Source: Balneola vulgaris DSM 17893 (GTDB lineage: Bacteria; Bacteroidota; Rhodothermia; Balneolales; Balneolaceae). From it: a DNA stretch of 64,000 nucleotides. The stretch covers positions 100,626 through 164,625 of the forward strand of contig NZ_AQXH01000004.1 of assembly GCF_000375465.1 (NCBI RefSeq), read 5' to 3'. The position numbers were made by a program, and so were the translations under genes. A model generated the notes under the pieces. That model saw only the letters and a program-made list of their open reading frames with translations, ran no database searches and had not been told where the DNA came from. Shown here one piece after another: positions 33,382-42,819 of this stretch (positions are counted from its first letter, which is position 1; each line of letters begins with the position of its first letter).

Positions 33382-33852
33382 CTATAGGTTCACCTTATAG
33401 GTGCCTTTGATGTTGCGATCTAACTGACGTTTAACATCCTTTTCTTTGATACTATCACGCTTATCAAAGCTCTTTTTACCTTTGGCTACCCCAATTTGAA
33501 CTTTCGCAAACCCTCTTGTGAAGTAGAGCTTCAAAGGAACTAAAGTGAATCCTTTTTGCTGCACAAACTTATCGAGTTCTCGAATTTCCTTTTTGCTTAG
33601 CAACAATTTGCGCTCACGACGTGGATCATGATTGTAATAGGAGCCGTGCTCGTAAGGCTTCACATAAAGCTCTTTTAAAAACACTTCACCATCTTTGATA
33701 TAAGCGAAGGCATCCGTAAAGGAAGCTTTGCCCTGGCGAATAGATTTAACCTCTGTTCCCTGTAAAGCAAGCCCAGCCTCATAGGTCTTTTCTATGTGGT
33801 AGTCGTGGCGGGCTTTGCGGTTTTGTATGGTCGGTGTGTTATTCGTACTCAT
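33382..33852 (-). CDS. smpB: SsrA-binding protein
   Basis: This 156-residue protein matches SmpB throughout: NRKARHDYHIEKTYEAGLALQGTEVKSIRQGKA, ELYVKPYEHGSYYNHDPRRERKLLLSKKEI and the basic C-terminal tail KGKKSFDKRDSIKEKD. It delivers tmRNA to stalled ribosomes. The tmRNA gene itself was not found in the window. It is the last gene after the TPR-like lipoprotein. Confidence 0.97.
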   Translation of the reverse strand: MSTNNTPTIQNRKARHDYHIEKTYEAGLALQGTEVKSIRQGKASFTDAFAYIKDGEVFLKELYVKPYEHGSYYNHDPRRERKLLLSKKEIRELDKFVQQKGFTLVPLKLYFTRGFAKVQIGVAKGKKSFDKRDSIKEKDVKRQLDRNIKGTYKVNL

Positions 33853-33882
33853 GGTAGAATATAGGGCTCAGGTCGTGTGAAA

Positions 33883-34308
33883 TTATATTTCGAAGCCGAG
33901 TTCTTTTAAGTCTTCAACCACTGCTTCTTCGGGTTTACGATCCGGAAAGGTTGAATAGATGCCTAAAATTTGCTGAATCTCGCTAACGGCTTTCTCATTG
34001 TTTGGATTAATTTTTAATACCTCAATGTACTGCTTTAATGCACCATTCATTTTGTCGCGCATATTGGTGGCATTCGAATCACGGTACTCTAGGTATAATC
34101 CATAATTTAAATGGGTTTTCTCGCGTAATGTTTCCACTTCAGGAGTGCTTTCTTGCTGATCAAGCAATGTAAGTGCATCGGCATATTGGTCGGCATCTAA
34201 AAATGCTTCCACCTTTTCACTTAGCGACATCGTGGTCACTTTGTCTGATTCTGATTTATTACAAGCTACAAGTCCTAAAATGGCTAGAACAACTAAGAAA
34301 TTTTTCAT
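33883..34308 (-). CDS. Small TPR-like lipoprotein
   Basis: This 141-residue protein has a lipobox LVAC (C16) and a helical mature part with one or two TPR-like repeats (YADALTLLDQQESTPEVETLREKTHLNYGLYLEY and QYIEVLKINPNNEKAVSEIQQILGIY). Such small lipoproteins often serve as scaffolds in the envelope. It is 10 bp after the site-2 protease gene and 30 bp before smpB. Confidence 0.75.
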   Translation of the reverse strand: MKNFLVVLAILGLVACNKSESDKVTTMSLSEKVEAFLDADQYADALTLLDQQESTPEVETLREKTHLNYGLYLEYRDSNATNMRDKMNGALKQYIEVLKINPNNEKAVSEIQQILGIYSTFPDRKPEEAVVEDLKELGFEI

Positions 34309-34318
34309 GAATGGTTTG

Positions 34319-35545
34319 TTATAACGTAATGATTGGATTTAAACTAATGCAGAGCACAAATATAAGCATACTTATCCACCCTATCACTTTTCTTCTGGTT
34401 GATAAAGGCTCAAAAAAAGTAACCGGCGGGTGCTCAACTTTAACAGCAAAAGTGATGAAGAAAGTCCAAATACCCCATATGAGCGAAGGTTGAGCATCGC
34501 TAGGATTGGTAAGTATATATAGGTAAAGACCCGAACAAAGTAATGACACCGGAAAGAGTACGTTCACCCATTTCATCTCGCGGTGGAAAGCAATTTGCAT
34601 CACTGAAAAGAGAATGATGGCCCATATCAACCAGCTTAAGGCACCAAAAGAAGTATCGTATTTGCCTAGTAAATCATGGAAGAGAGGCACTAATTCAATA
34701 CCCGCTAAGATGGTTACGAAGCTATAGAATAAACGAGCTACAATTTTATGGTTCTTGTAGCCAATTAAGCTGTACAGGATGTGCCCACCATCTAATTGCC
34801 CAACAGGCATAAGGTTTAAAGCCGTAAAAAAGAGTCCAAACCAGCCCGCCAATAAAAATGGGTAGTGATACATCTCCCAAAGAGGAGGTACATTTTCAAA
34901 GAAAGAAGCTAAAAAGTTATAAAGCAGGGTCTCCCCAAAAATAATCACCGTTCCCTCATTGCTGGAAAGTACTTCCGTGGGAAAGGTACCTGTTTGCGCT
35001 ACATAAGCTTTTAGTTCTTCGTGACCAGCAAAATTTTGCACATGGGAAGGATCAGGCAGATTGGCGAAACCAACAATGAGGATGATAAAAGAAACGATGA
35101 AGCCGGCTATTGGCCCCGCAATACCTATATCGAATAACTCTTTGGTTCGGTGAATTTTCTCTTTAATCCTAATAACGGCTCCGAGAGTCCCAATGCCCAC
35201 AGGTAGTGGAATATAGTAGGGCAAGGAAACTTTGATGTTGTGATAGACCGCTGCGAAGTAATGCCCAAACTCATGAAAAGTCAAAAAACTAAGCAGTAAG
35301 GAAGCGAATAGAACACCTCGTAAAAGATCCTGATTACCCGGCAATACAACAGGACCTATTTGTGTGAAGCCTGAACCATAACCCACAAACACCGATCCTA
35401 CTACCGATACAGATATAAAGGTAAGTACAAATAAGCCGAGGTGTTTTGCTATGGTTTTAGCATCAGGCTTATTTTTGGAATACCGATTTTGAGATAAAAT
35501 TTCGAAATCGGCATCTACATTAGATTGTGGTGAGTCGTAGCTCAA
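34319..35545 (-). CDS. Site-2 protease family (M50) membrane metalloprotease
   Basis: This 408-residue polytopic membrane protein has the M50 zinc motif HEFGH (residues 91-95) within a membrane helix and the second motif NLMPVGQLDGGH (around residue 250-262), whose Asp is the third zinc ligand. It contains no PDZ domain, like the EcsB/YwhC-type branch. It should cut substrates inside the membrane; the substrate is unknown. It is 10 bp downstream of arcA. Confidence 0.92.
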   Translation of the reverse strand: MSYDSPQSNVDADFEILSQNRYSKNKPDAKTIAKHLGLFVLTFISVSVVGSVFVGYGSGFTQIGPVVLPGNQDLLRGVLFASLLLSFLTFHEFGHYFAAVYHNIKVSLPYYIPLPVGIGTLGAVIRIKEKIHRTKELFDIGIAGPIAGFIVSFIILIVGFANLPDPSHVQNFAGHEELKAYVAQTGTFPTEVLSSNEGTVIIFGETLLYNFLASFFENVPPLWEMYHYPFLLAGWFGLFFTALNLMPVGQLDGGHILYSLIGYKNHKIVARLFYSFVTILAGIELVPLFHDLLGKYDTSFGALSWLIWAIILFSVMQIAFHREMKWVNVLFPVSLLCSGLYLYILTNPSDAQPSLIWGIWTFFITFAVKVEHPPVTFFEPLSTRRKVIGWISMLIFVLCISLNPIITL

Positions 35546-35555
35546 AAAGTAGTCC

Positions 35556-36788
35556 TTATTTTAATACTGCTCTTGATATAGGCATGGTCATACAACGAGC
35601 GCCACCTCGTCCACGGCATAATTCATGGCCTTGGAAGCTTACGGCAATTCGGTGATCTTGATTCGGATCGAGCCCTTTTTCACCATATTCTTCAATGAAT
35701 TCAAATTGATTCATATACGAATAACCATGATCAACCAGCGTGTTGAAGGTATTGGTATTACGTTCATACCCAACAATCACTCCTGGTGCTAGAGCAAACA
35801 CATTGGCTCCATCGGTCCATTGTTCTCTAAATTGATTCGTTCGGTCTTCGCCTCCACATTTGATGAATTCGTAGTTATTAGATGAGAACTCATTAAGTGC
35901 GTTTAAAAGAGAGGGTCTGTTTTCAGCAACAATACCCCCATTATGCTTTTGAAGTGCTACAACATTATCCCGCTGCTCCATAATGGCAGGAGGAAAGGCA
36001 ATGCACTCGCTATGGCTGGCAAAAGTGAATATCGTATCCAAATGCATCGATGCCCTTTGTTTAGGGATGTCGACAGCAAGTACCGTTTTAACACCATGAT
36101 TAAGCAACCCTTCACTCGCTTTCAGAAGCCCTGTGAATGACGTTCGTTCACTCATCCCAATAAGCACTAAATCTTTACTTTCAACCAGAACATCCCCACC
36201 CTCAATCGACTGATTTCCAGAAATACGAATCGCTTTATCGCGTACACTTTCGAAAAGTGGGTGGAATTGTACGATGGTTTCCATCATCAACGATTCCCGA
36301 AGACGTGTTTTAGTAGCCGCACGAGATAATAAAATGGTGTCGTCAATAACAGCCGCTAAATCGCGAGTAAAAAGTAAGTTCGGCGATGGGTGTAAACTAA
36401 ATTTATGAGACCCCGGTAGTGTTCCTTGAGTGGAGAATACCAACAACTGATCGGGGGTTAGCCCAAGAAGTTCTTTTTCGATTACTGATAAGTTTTCCTC
36501 GGGGAATTCTTTAATCAACTGCTCAATAAAAAAGCCTCTAGCATCTTCAGATTGCACCGCATCTAAAAACAGATCTATGATTTCGAGCACTTGACCATCA
36601 CGAGGCATTGCAGCTTTAAATACCTTCAACATATCGAGGTGCTCGCCACGGGCATCTTCTTCAAAGATGATGTCATCAAACAGAAGTTCATCTTTTAATT
36701 CAGGATTCACTAAAGACACTTCATGACCTGGAGTGTGAACAATTACTCCGTTAAGGTGTCCAATTTCAGAGGAAACGTTGATTTTCAT
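35556..36788 (-). CDS. arcA: Arginine deiminase
   Basis: This 410-residue protein has the full arginine deiminase signature: the start SEIGHLNGVIVHTPGHE, LLFTRDLAAVIDD, SIEGGDVLV, the His in MHLDTIFTFA and the catalytic Cys in RGGARCMTMPI (C399). It hydrolyses arginine to citrulline and ammonia. No ornithine carbamoyltransferase, carbamate kinase or antiporter gene is near, so a full ADI pathway cannot be read here. It heads a likely operon with the site-2 protease, lipoprotein and smpB genes. Confidence 0.92.
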   Translation of the reverse strand: MKINVSSEIGHLNGVIVHTPGHEVSLVNPELKDELLFDDIIFEEDARGEHLDMLKVFKAAMPRDGQVLEIIDLFLDAVQSEDARGFFIEQLIKEFPEENLSVIEKELLGLTPDQLLVFSTQGTLPGSHKFSLHPSPNLLFTRDLAAVIDDTILLSRAATKTRLRESLMMETIVQFHPLFESVRDKAIRISGNQSIEGGDVLVESKDLVLIGMSERTSFTGLLKASEGLLNHGVKTVLAVDIPKQRASMHLDTIFTFASHSECIAFPPAIMEQRDNVVALQKHNGGIVAENRPSLLNALNEFSSNNYEFIKCGGEDRTNQFREQWTDGANVFALAPGVIVGYERNTNTFNTLVDHGYSYMNQFEFIEEYGEKGLDPNQDHRIAVSFQGHELCRGRGGARCMTMPISRAVLK

Positions 36789-36903
36789 AGCTGTGTTCTA
36801 TTTCAAATTTTGAAGGCTAAATATACTAGTATACACTTCCATAAATAAAATGTATTTCAGAAAACCTATGGCTATTTTGAAGCCAAGGTAGTAATAATAG
36901 ACT

Positions 36904-37755
36904 ATGATTAAGAAAAAAGAGATAGAATCGCTTCTTTACCTTATGGACGACCCCGATCCATTTGTACAAGAGAGTGTACAGCAACGGTTTGTAGAATTAG
37001 GTGAGTCGGCCGTGCCGTTATTAGATGAGTATCGCGTTGATCTTAAACAGCCCGCACAGAAAGAAAAAGTTTCCGATTTAATACACACACTAACTTTTGA
37101 GGGACTGCAAGCTGATTTTGTATTACAGCTTGAGCAGGGTATAAAAAACAGGAAAGATTTAGAAGATATACTCTTTATTTTAGCGCGATTCGGCAACCCA
37201 ACGTTAAGAACTGCTTCCTATAAAGAGCGACTTGATCACTTTGCAGAAATGGTTGCACCAAGTATTCGCTATAAGCTTGATGAACGAAAAAAAGCGAAGC
37301 AGTTATTTAAATTCGTATTCGAAGATCTCAACTTTAGAGGTGATACCGAGACCTACCACAACCCGGCAAATTGCTTTTTAGACCAAGTGATTGAGCGTAG
37401 AGTAGGGCTTCCAATTTCATTGAGCCAAATTGCTATGTTTATAGCTCGTAGACTCGATTTGCCCGTTTTTGGTGTGAATATGCCCATCCATTTTATGCTT
37501 ACGTTTATCGGCGATAAAGAGGAGTTCCTAGTAGACCCTTATGATAAAGGAGCGGTTGTTAGCTACGATCAGTGCTATTTCTTTTTGAAGAAGAATAACA
37601 TTGAACCACGTCCTGATTTCTTTCAAATGGCCTCTGATATGGACATACTCATCCGAACCATTCGAAACTTAATACATAGCTATGAACGCCAAGAGCAGTT
37701 GCATAAAGTAGAAGACTTGAAAGCGTTACTGTCTACGGCTGAATTGTTTGAGTAG
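36904..37755 (+). CDS. SirB1-family transglutaminase-like protein
   Basis: This 283-residue protein has a HEAT-like helical N-terminus (LMDDPDPFVQESVQQRFVELGESAVPLLDEY) and a transglutaminase-like core typical of SirB1/YchA proteins: NPANCFLDQVIERRVGLPISLSQIAMFIARRLDLPVFGVNMPIHFML. In the usual PGHF motif this protein has MPIHF. Family members are thought to be non-catalytic or of unknown activity. It stands alone, and a repeat-rich region follows. Confidence 0.85.
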   Translation: MIKKKEIESLLYLMDDPDPFVQESVQQRFVELGESAVPLLDEYRVDLKQPAQKEKVSDLIHTLTFEGLQADFVLQLEQGIKNRKDLEDILFILARFGNPTLRTASYKERLDHFAEMVAPSIRYKLDERKKAKQLFKFVFEDLNFRGDTETYHNPANCFLDQVIERRVGLPISLSQIAMFIARRLDLPVFGVNMPIHFMLTFIGDKEEFLVDPYDKGAVVSYDQCYFFLKKNNIEPRPDFFQMASDMDILIRTIRNLIHSYERQEQLHKVEDLKALLSTAELFE

Positions 37756-37857
37756 TCCTTGATGTCTTCTGTTTAACATTGCCCGTTCGTGTGAGCACAA
37801 GAAGTCTAGCGGAGTTTAATAACGCAACTATTTAACTTATATACCCAACCAAACATA

Positions 37858-37968
37858 AAAGCTGTCATCCTGAGTAGGAAAGGCTGTGATGAGGCTGAAG
37901 GGTGCTAACACGAAGGATCTCAAGTGAACGCACTACCCAAAGCTAGTTCAGGGTTTGAGCCCCTTCGC
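37858..37968 (+). repeat. Dispersed repeat, copy 1
   Basis: About 111 bases match the reverse complement of 63890-64000 with only three differences. It starts AAAGCTGTCATCCTGAGTAG. The copy at the right edge has both ends of an inverted-repeat element; this one has only one arm and then diverges, so it is truncated. Confidence 0.9.
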
Positions 37969-38084
37969 ACCTCGTTCCCAACGTCCTCGTTAGGAATGCC
38001 TTCTAGAAGCTCCTGCTTCACTAATAGCGAGGCAATTTCATTCATTTACCCAAACACCAATCAACGCCGTCTCCTGTGCAGCGA

Positions 38085-38100
38085 TCCGCCAGCTGGCGGA
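38085..38100. repeat. Perfect 16-bp palindrome
   Basis: TCCGCCAGCTGGCGGA is its own reverse complement. It lies inside the repeat mosaic and is more GC-rich than its surroundings. Confidence 0.7.
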
Positions 38101-38369
38101 CAGGATCCTAAGTTGGCTATGATTACTCTCTCAAACGTTTCCCTTCCCCTTTTGTATGGACAAAAGGGGAGCAAAAGCCACCGGCAGGAATTGATTCGGG
38201 CCTTCTTTAGCCGCGCCAGGCACAACATGCAATTCCTCTTCCGACAGTAGTCGGAATCGGCGCATGTTCTGCTTCTCTGCCGCTGTGCAAAATGAAGGCT
38301 ATGCCTGCTCAATTCCAACGCCGGAGATTGTTGGAGATGTTTAGATATTTCAGTGCGTTAAAAGAAATC

Positions 38370-38454
38370 TTTAGATATCTCCCTTCGGTCGATATGACAA
38401 AAAATAGAAACCACCTTTTTGTCACTTCGAGTGAATACGAGAAGTCTAAAGATC
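38370..38454. repeat. Imperfect inverted-repeat element
   Basis: The left arm (38370-38405, ending CGATATGACAAAAA) and the right arm (38417-38453, TTTTTGTCACTTCGAGTGAA then CGAGAAGTCTAAAG) are near reverse complements around a short A-rich loop. It resembles GTCATTTCGAGCGAAGTCGAGAAATC-type intergenic repeats of Bacteroidota. Confidence 0.65.
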
Positions 38455-38467
38455 GTTAACAATGCAC

Positions 38468-39517
38468 TTATTTATCTATCTCAGGTTTTACGAATCTATA
38501 TTTTATCAACCAGTTAGTGCTCTCGTTTTCAATATCAGACTCAATACTGTAGAGATAATCATCATTGGATTCTATTCCATATAGAAGAGGATAATATTTT
38601 AACTCATAACTGTTTTCATAAACTCCATTTTCCCTATGGTATGAATCCACATATTTATAACCTTTCTGCCCATTAGGATCTACGGCATTAAGTACACTTT
38701 TATTAGTAAGAGTTAGGCTTACACTACTATATAAAGCTCCATCAGTGTATCCAGCACTAATGAAATCACCATCCATATTTCTAGCATAATTTATTGAGCT
38801 GTCATACCCATCAATTACTTCTTCCGAATAAATTTGTCGTTCTTGGTCAATGGAATATTTTTTAATGATTGGCTCTGAAGTCCCTGCGAAATAAACCTCA
38901 TTTCCACTCACATAGATATCACCAGAATACATTAAATAATGCAGCTCATCCTCAGTGGGTATAAATGATTTTGATACGTTTCCTTCTGCGTCAAATACAT
39001 GGAAAACATGCGAGCTTAGCTGCATAGTAAAGGTAAGAATGGCGTCTTCGTTTATAACCTGAATTCGATTTGCAAGTAAATTTGGTGTTTGAAATTCGTT
39101 GATAAACACACCTGTAGTATCATAAATTAAGACCTTAGTTTGCCGAATGTCAGATATATAAATTTTATCTTCATATACATCATAATCGGTAATTTCTAAA
39201 ACCTCTCCTGGGCCACGACCTTCCCTGAAAGAAATGAAGCTATGATCTTCAAAGCTCTCCTTGTTTACTACTAATAGATCAAAATTATTCCCATTTCTTA
39301 TAAACAGATGCTCGTTGTTTTCTTCAAGCTTTAGGGCATAGAAGATTTCTAGTTCCGTTAAATTCAATTCTTCTACTACTTCAAGACTATCAAATGTGCG
39401 GGCCTCATTAACATTCACTGTACCGCTGGCAATAAATGATTCAGTTTTCGAATCAGTATCACACGAGTAAATTATTAGTAAAGCGAACACCCATAAATAG
39501 TTTTTCTGCCGAATCAT
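38468..39517 (-). CDS. 6-bladed beta-propeller lipoprotein
   Basis: This 349-residue protein has a lipoprotein-type signal (ALLIIYSC, C20) and a repetitive beta-propeller mature part. The REGRGPGEVLEITDYDVYEDKIYISD block matches the 6-bladed propeller family common in Bacteroidota, which often sits in the envelope with unknown ligands. It lies alone between the repeat mosaic and the restriction-modification system and has the low GC of an accessory gene. Confidence 0.8.
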   Translation of the reverse strand: MIRQKNYLWVFALLIIYSCDTDSKTESFIASGTVNVNEARTFDSLEVVEELNLTELEIFYALKLEENNEHLFIRNGNNFDLLVVNKESFEDHSFISFREGRGPGEVLEITDYDVYEDKIYISDIRQTKVLIYDTTGVFINEFQTPNLLANRIQVINEDAILTFTMQLSSHVFHVFDAEGNVSKSFIPTEDELHYLMYSGDIYVSGNEVYFAGTSEPIIKKYSIDQERQIYSEEVIDGYDSSINYARNMDGDFISAGYTDGALYSSVSLTLTNKSVLNAVDPNGQKGYKYVDSYHRENGVYENSYELKYYPLLYGIESNDDYLYSIESDIENESTNWLIKYRFVKPEIDK

Positions 39518-39772
39518 TCCAATCCTTTATTAAGACTAAATCACTTATTTGTATTGATATACGCCAAGAATAAACTAAACAATTGAATATTTAAAGACTT
39601 AGCGTTCTATTAATTGAAATAAATGATCTGAGCAAGCAATCAAATAGCTCAAAAAGTTCTAGCTCCATCCTTCAAAAATTCTAGCTGATTTCCCTCTTTC
39701 TTATATATAAATCTTTACTCATTTTAGCTCCTAAACTATTTAGGGTTATTAATCAGTCTACAATCAACCTAC

Positions 39773-41230
39773 ATGTTCGAACAAGCTTTTAAGAATATTG
39801 ACGACGCACTTTGGAAAGATTCCGGATGCGATAGTGAACTGGATTACATTGGGCAGTCTTCGTGGCTACTCTTTTTGAAGTACTTAAATGATCTAGAGCT
39901 TGTGAAAGCCGATGAGGCCGCACTTCAAGGCAAGGAGTATGCATTTATCTTAGCTGAAAAATACCGTTGGACTTCCTGGGCAGCCCCAAAAAATGAACAA
40001 GGAGAAATAGATTATAACAAAGCTCAGACGGGCGAAGACTTGGTGGACTTTGTAGATCAAAAACTGTTCCCCTACCTAAGGGAGTTCAAACAAGGACATA
40101 TTGAAAACCCCCAAAGTATTGAATACAAAATTGGGGAGATCTTCTCGGAGCTCAAGAACAAAATTCAGAGTGGCTACATCATGCGTGATGTAATCAATCA
40201 TGTGGATGAACTCCCCTTTCTTGCAGCGGAGGATAAGCACGAACTCAGTGAGCTGTACGAGACCAAGATCAAAAATATGGGGAATGCCGGCAGGAACGGT
40301 GGACAGTACTACACTCCCCGGCCATTAATCCGTGCTATGATTGAAGTAGTAGATCCGAAAATCGGGGAAACCGTGTATGATGGCGCAGTTGGCTCGGCGG
40401 GTTTCTTATGCGAAGCGTATGAGTATATGTACGAACGCATGGATAAAACTACCGAGAACCTAAAGACTTTACAGGAGCAGACTTTTTACGGCAAGGAAAA
40501 GAAAAACTTGGCCTATATCATTGGAATCATGAATATGATACTGCATGGTATTGAGGCTCCGAATATCATTCACACCAATACGCTAGCGGAGGACATCCGT
40601 TCGATACAGGAGAAAGACCGATACAACGTGATTCTTGCCAATCCTCCCTTTGGCGGGAAAGAACGGAAAGAGGTGCAGGAGAACTTTGATATTAAAACCA
40701 GCGAAACTGCATTTCTGTTTCTACAACACTTCATTAAGTCGCTGAAAGCCGGTGGGCGAGCTGCCATTGTGATTAAGAACACCTTCCTCAGTAATACCGA
40801 CAACGCCTCCATTAGTTTGCGGCAGTATTTACTAGAGAAATGTAACCTGCATACCGTCTTAGATATGCCCGGTGGCACCTTCTTAGGCGCGGGTGTGAAA
40901 ACCGTTGTGCTGTTCTTTGATAAAGGAGAGCCGACGAAGAATATCTGGTATTACCAGTTTAGCCCTGAGCGGAATTTAGGGAAGACCAACCCTTTGAATG
41001 ATGAAGACTTGAAAGAGTTTAAAGAACTCATAGGAGACAAACCTGAGACCGAACACAGTTGGAACCTGAAGGTAGCGGATATCCCTGAAGACACCTGCGA
41101 CCTGAGTGCCAAGAACCCCAATACCCCGGAAGAAGCTCCGCTCCGAAGTCCAGAGGAGATTCTTACCGAAATGGAAGCACTGGACGAAGAAACTCAATCT
41201 CTCATGCAATCGATTCGGGAGTTGATATGA
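39773..41230 (+). CDS. hsdM: Type I restriction-modification methyltransferase subunit
   Basis: This 485-residue protein has the N-terminal helical HsdM domain (LWKDSGCDSELDYIGQSSWLLFLKYL) and an N6-adenine methylase domain with SAM motif I region GETVYDGAVGSAGFLCEAYEYM and catalytic NPPF (290-293). GQYYTPRPLIRAM is the usual link. With HsdS it methylates the target sequence. The start of hsdS overlaps its stop by 4 bases (ATGA). Confidence 0.96.
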   Translation: MFEQAFKNIDDALWKDSGCDSELDYIGQSSWLLFLKYLNDLELVKADEAALQGKEYAFILAEKYRWTSWAAPKNEQGEIDYNKAQTGEDLVDFVDQKLFPYLREFKQGHIENPQSIEYKIGEIFSELKNKIQSGYIMRDVINHVDELPFLAAEDKHELSELYETKIKNMGNAGRNGGQYYTPRPLIRAMIEVVDPKIGETVYDGAVGSAGFLCEAYEYMYERMDKTTENLKTLQEQTFYGKEKKNLAYIIGIMNMILHGIEAPNIIHTNTLAEDIRSIQEKDRYNVILANPPFGGKERKEVQENFDIKTSETAFLFLQHFIKSLKAGGRAAIVIKNTFLSNTDNASISLRQYLLEKCNLHTVLDMPGGTFLGAGVKTVVLFFDKGEPTKNIWYYQFSPERNLGKTNPLNDEDLKEFKELIGDKPETEHSWNLKVADIPEDTCDLSAKNPNTPEEAPLRSPEEILTEMEALDEETQSLMQSIRELI

Positions 41231-42537
41231 GGGAAGATTGGGATTACAGAAAGATAGGTGACTTTCTCAAAACTGGAGCAGGTGGAACTCCATTAAAAAG
41301 ACACAAAGAATTTTACGAAGGAGGGAATATTCCTTGGTTACTTAGTGGTGAAGTTGGCAAAAAAGAAATTATTTGTGCCGAGAATTATATTACAGAGGAA
41401 GGACTAAATAATTCTTCTGCTAAACTATTCCCAAAGAATACTGTATTGGTTGCAATGTATGGTGCGACAGCAGGTGAAACTGGGATTTTAAGATTTGAGG
41501 CCACAACTAATCAAGCAGTTTGTGGTATTCTACCAAATACAAAGATCATCTCAGAGTTTCTGTATTTCTGTTTGCTGTCTAAGAAAGACGAGTTAATTGC
41601 TCAAGCGACTGGTAATGCTCAACCGAATATTTCACAAATAAAAATTAAAAATACAGAAATCCCCATCCCTCCACTCCCCGAGCAACAGCGCATTGTTGAA
41701 ATTCTGGATGAAGCCTTTGAAGCCATCGATCAGGCAAAAGCCAACGTTGAACGCAACATCCAAAATGCGGAAGAGCTGTTCCAGAGTAAGCTGAATGAGG
41801 TGTTTTCCCAAAGAGGTGAGGGGTGGGAGGAGACAACACTTGGAAAAATGTGCAGTGTATTAAATGGTTATGCTTTTAAAAGCAAAGAAGCCATAGATAG
41901 TTCTAATACTCAGTTATTACGAATGGGAAATCTTTATCAAAATAACTTAGATTTAGAGAGAAGACCTGTTTTTTATCCTGATTCATACGCAGAGGAGTAT
42001 GAAAAATTCGTTTTGAGTGAAGGTGATTTAATTATGTCATTAACAGGTACTGTTGATAAAAGAGATTATGGATACACAGTAGAAATACCTGAAACAGATG
42101 TAACGCTTTTACTGAATCAACGAATAATGAAAATCATCATAGATAAGCCTGACCTGATCAATAAGAGCTTTTTGAAAGGTTATTTATTGTCCCCTTTCTT
42201 TTTGGATAAACTTTATGGAACGGCAAGTGGGACAAGACAAGCAAACTTGTCAAGCCAGAAGATCATGAAGCTTCCTTTTTACTATCCAACTGATATTGAA
42301 GCACAAAAAAAGATAGTGAGAGTTATTCAATCGCTAAAAGAGGTTACCAATAGTATAGTACTTAACAACAAAAAACGACTCAGTGATATAGAAGAGCTCA
42401 AAAAATCCATCCTCCAGGAAGCGTTTAGTGGAGCGTTAACGGGGGGTGAACCAGGATTTGCAGGATTACAGGATGCACAGGATGGAATGGTCACCAAAGC
42501 TGCTGAACCAGAGGTAGAATATAATGCAGAGGGGTGA
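41227..42537 (+). CDS. hsdS: Type I restriction-modification specificity subunit
   Basis: This 436-residue protein has two target-recognition domains (about 1-145 and 205-370), each followed by a conserved helix region; the first is IPIPPLPEQQRIVEILDEAF with the coiled coil after it, the second ends in KKSILQEAFSGALTGG. HsdS sets the DNA sequence recognised. The last about 30 residues (GEPGFAGLQDAQDGMVTK onward) lie outside the family and are coded by the first unit of an 88-bp tandem duplication, so the tail looks acquired. Confidence 0.95.
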   Translation: MREDWDYRKIGDFLKTGAGGTPLKRHKEFYEGGNIPWLLSGEVGKKEIICAENYITEEGLNNSSAKLFPKNTVLVAMYGATAGETGILRFEATTNQAVCGILPNTKIISEFLYFCLLSKKDELIAQATGNAQPNISQIKIKNTEIPIPPLPEQQRIVEILDEAFEAIDQAKANVERNIQNAEELFQSKLNEVFSQRGEGWEETTLGKMCSVLNGYAFKSKEAIDSSNTQLLRMGNLYQNNLDLERRPVFYPDSYAEEYEKFVLSEGDLIMSLTGTVDKRDYGYTVEIPETDVTLLLNQRIMKIIIDKPDLINKSFLKGYLLSPFFLDKLYGTASGTRQANLSSQKIMKLPFYYPTDIEAQKKIVRVIQSLKEVTNSIVLNNKKRLSDIEELKKSILQEAFSGALTGGEPGFAGLQDAQDGMVTKAAEPEVEYNAEG

Positions 42538-42619
42538 ACTAGGGTGTGCGGGATTAAAGGATGAACAGGATGAGATGGTCACCAAAGCCGCCGAGCCAGT
42601 GGTAGAATACAATGCAAAT
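42444..42619 (+). repeat. Tandem 88-bp duplication at the end of hsdS
   Basis: Units 42444-42531 and 42532-42619 are diverged direct copies (GGGTGAAC start, ATGGTCACCAAAGC core 88 bases apart), and a third unit starts at 42620 but stops after about 20 bases. Because 88 is not a multiple of 3, the second copy is out of frame and supplies the TGA stop of hsdS. Confidence 0.85.
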
Positions 42620-42694
42620 GGGTGAACTAGGATGCAAAGGATGTTGAGGATAGAAATAATCCTGAAAATCCTACCATCCTGTAAATCCTGATGC

Positions 42695-42819
42695 AAAGAC
42701 CCTATAATTGAATATCAACCCCGTCAATCCTGATGCAAAGACCTGTAATTGAATATCAACCCCGTCAATCCCGATACAAAGACCCTATAATTGAACATCA
42801 ACCCCGTTAATCCCGATGC
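42695..42819 (+). repeat. Three tandem 41-42 bp repeats
   Basis: Three units, each starting AAAGACC and containing ATCAACCCCGT, follow one another with few changes and no spacers. They are directly upstream of the broken GxxExxY gene. The sequence before them (about 42650-42690) is rich in ATCCTG words that are the complement of words in the hsdS tail. Confidence 0.85.

Larger units (their letters stand above)
37756..38467. repeat. Repeat-rich intergenic mosaic
   Basis: No real gene is seen in these 712 bases. The stretch is built of several dispersed-repeat pieces: a 111-bp block shared with the right end of the window, an ACGTCCTCGTTAGGAATG-type hairpin near 37979, a perfect palindrome at 38085-38100, a CCCCTTTTG/CAAAAGGGG hairpin near 38145-38168, and an inverted pair at 38370-38454. 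An open frame across part of it (37924-38250) has a repeat-like composition and no family resemblance. It marks the left side of an accessory region. Confidence 0.8.

Noticed and set aside
37924..38250. Open frame of about 108 codons in the repeat mosaic
   Set aside because: It lies wholly over dispersed-repeat pieces and hairpins, has no family resemblance or good ribosome-binding site, and is best explained by chance.
42695..42819. Possible CRISPR array (three regular repeats near an R-M system)
   Set aside because: The units follow each other without spacers and there are no cas genes in the window. It is a simple tandem repeat.
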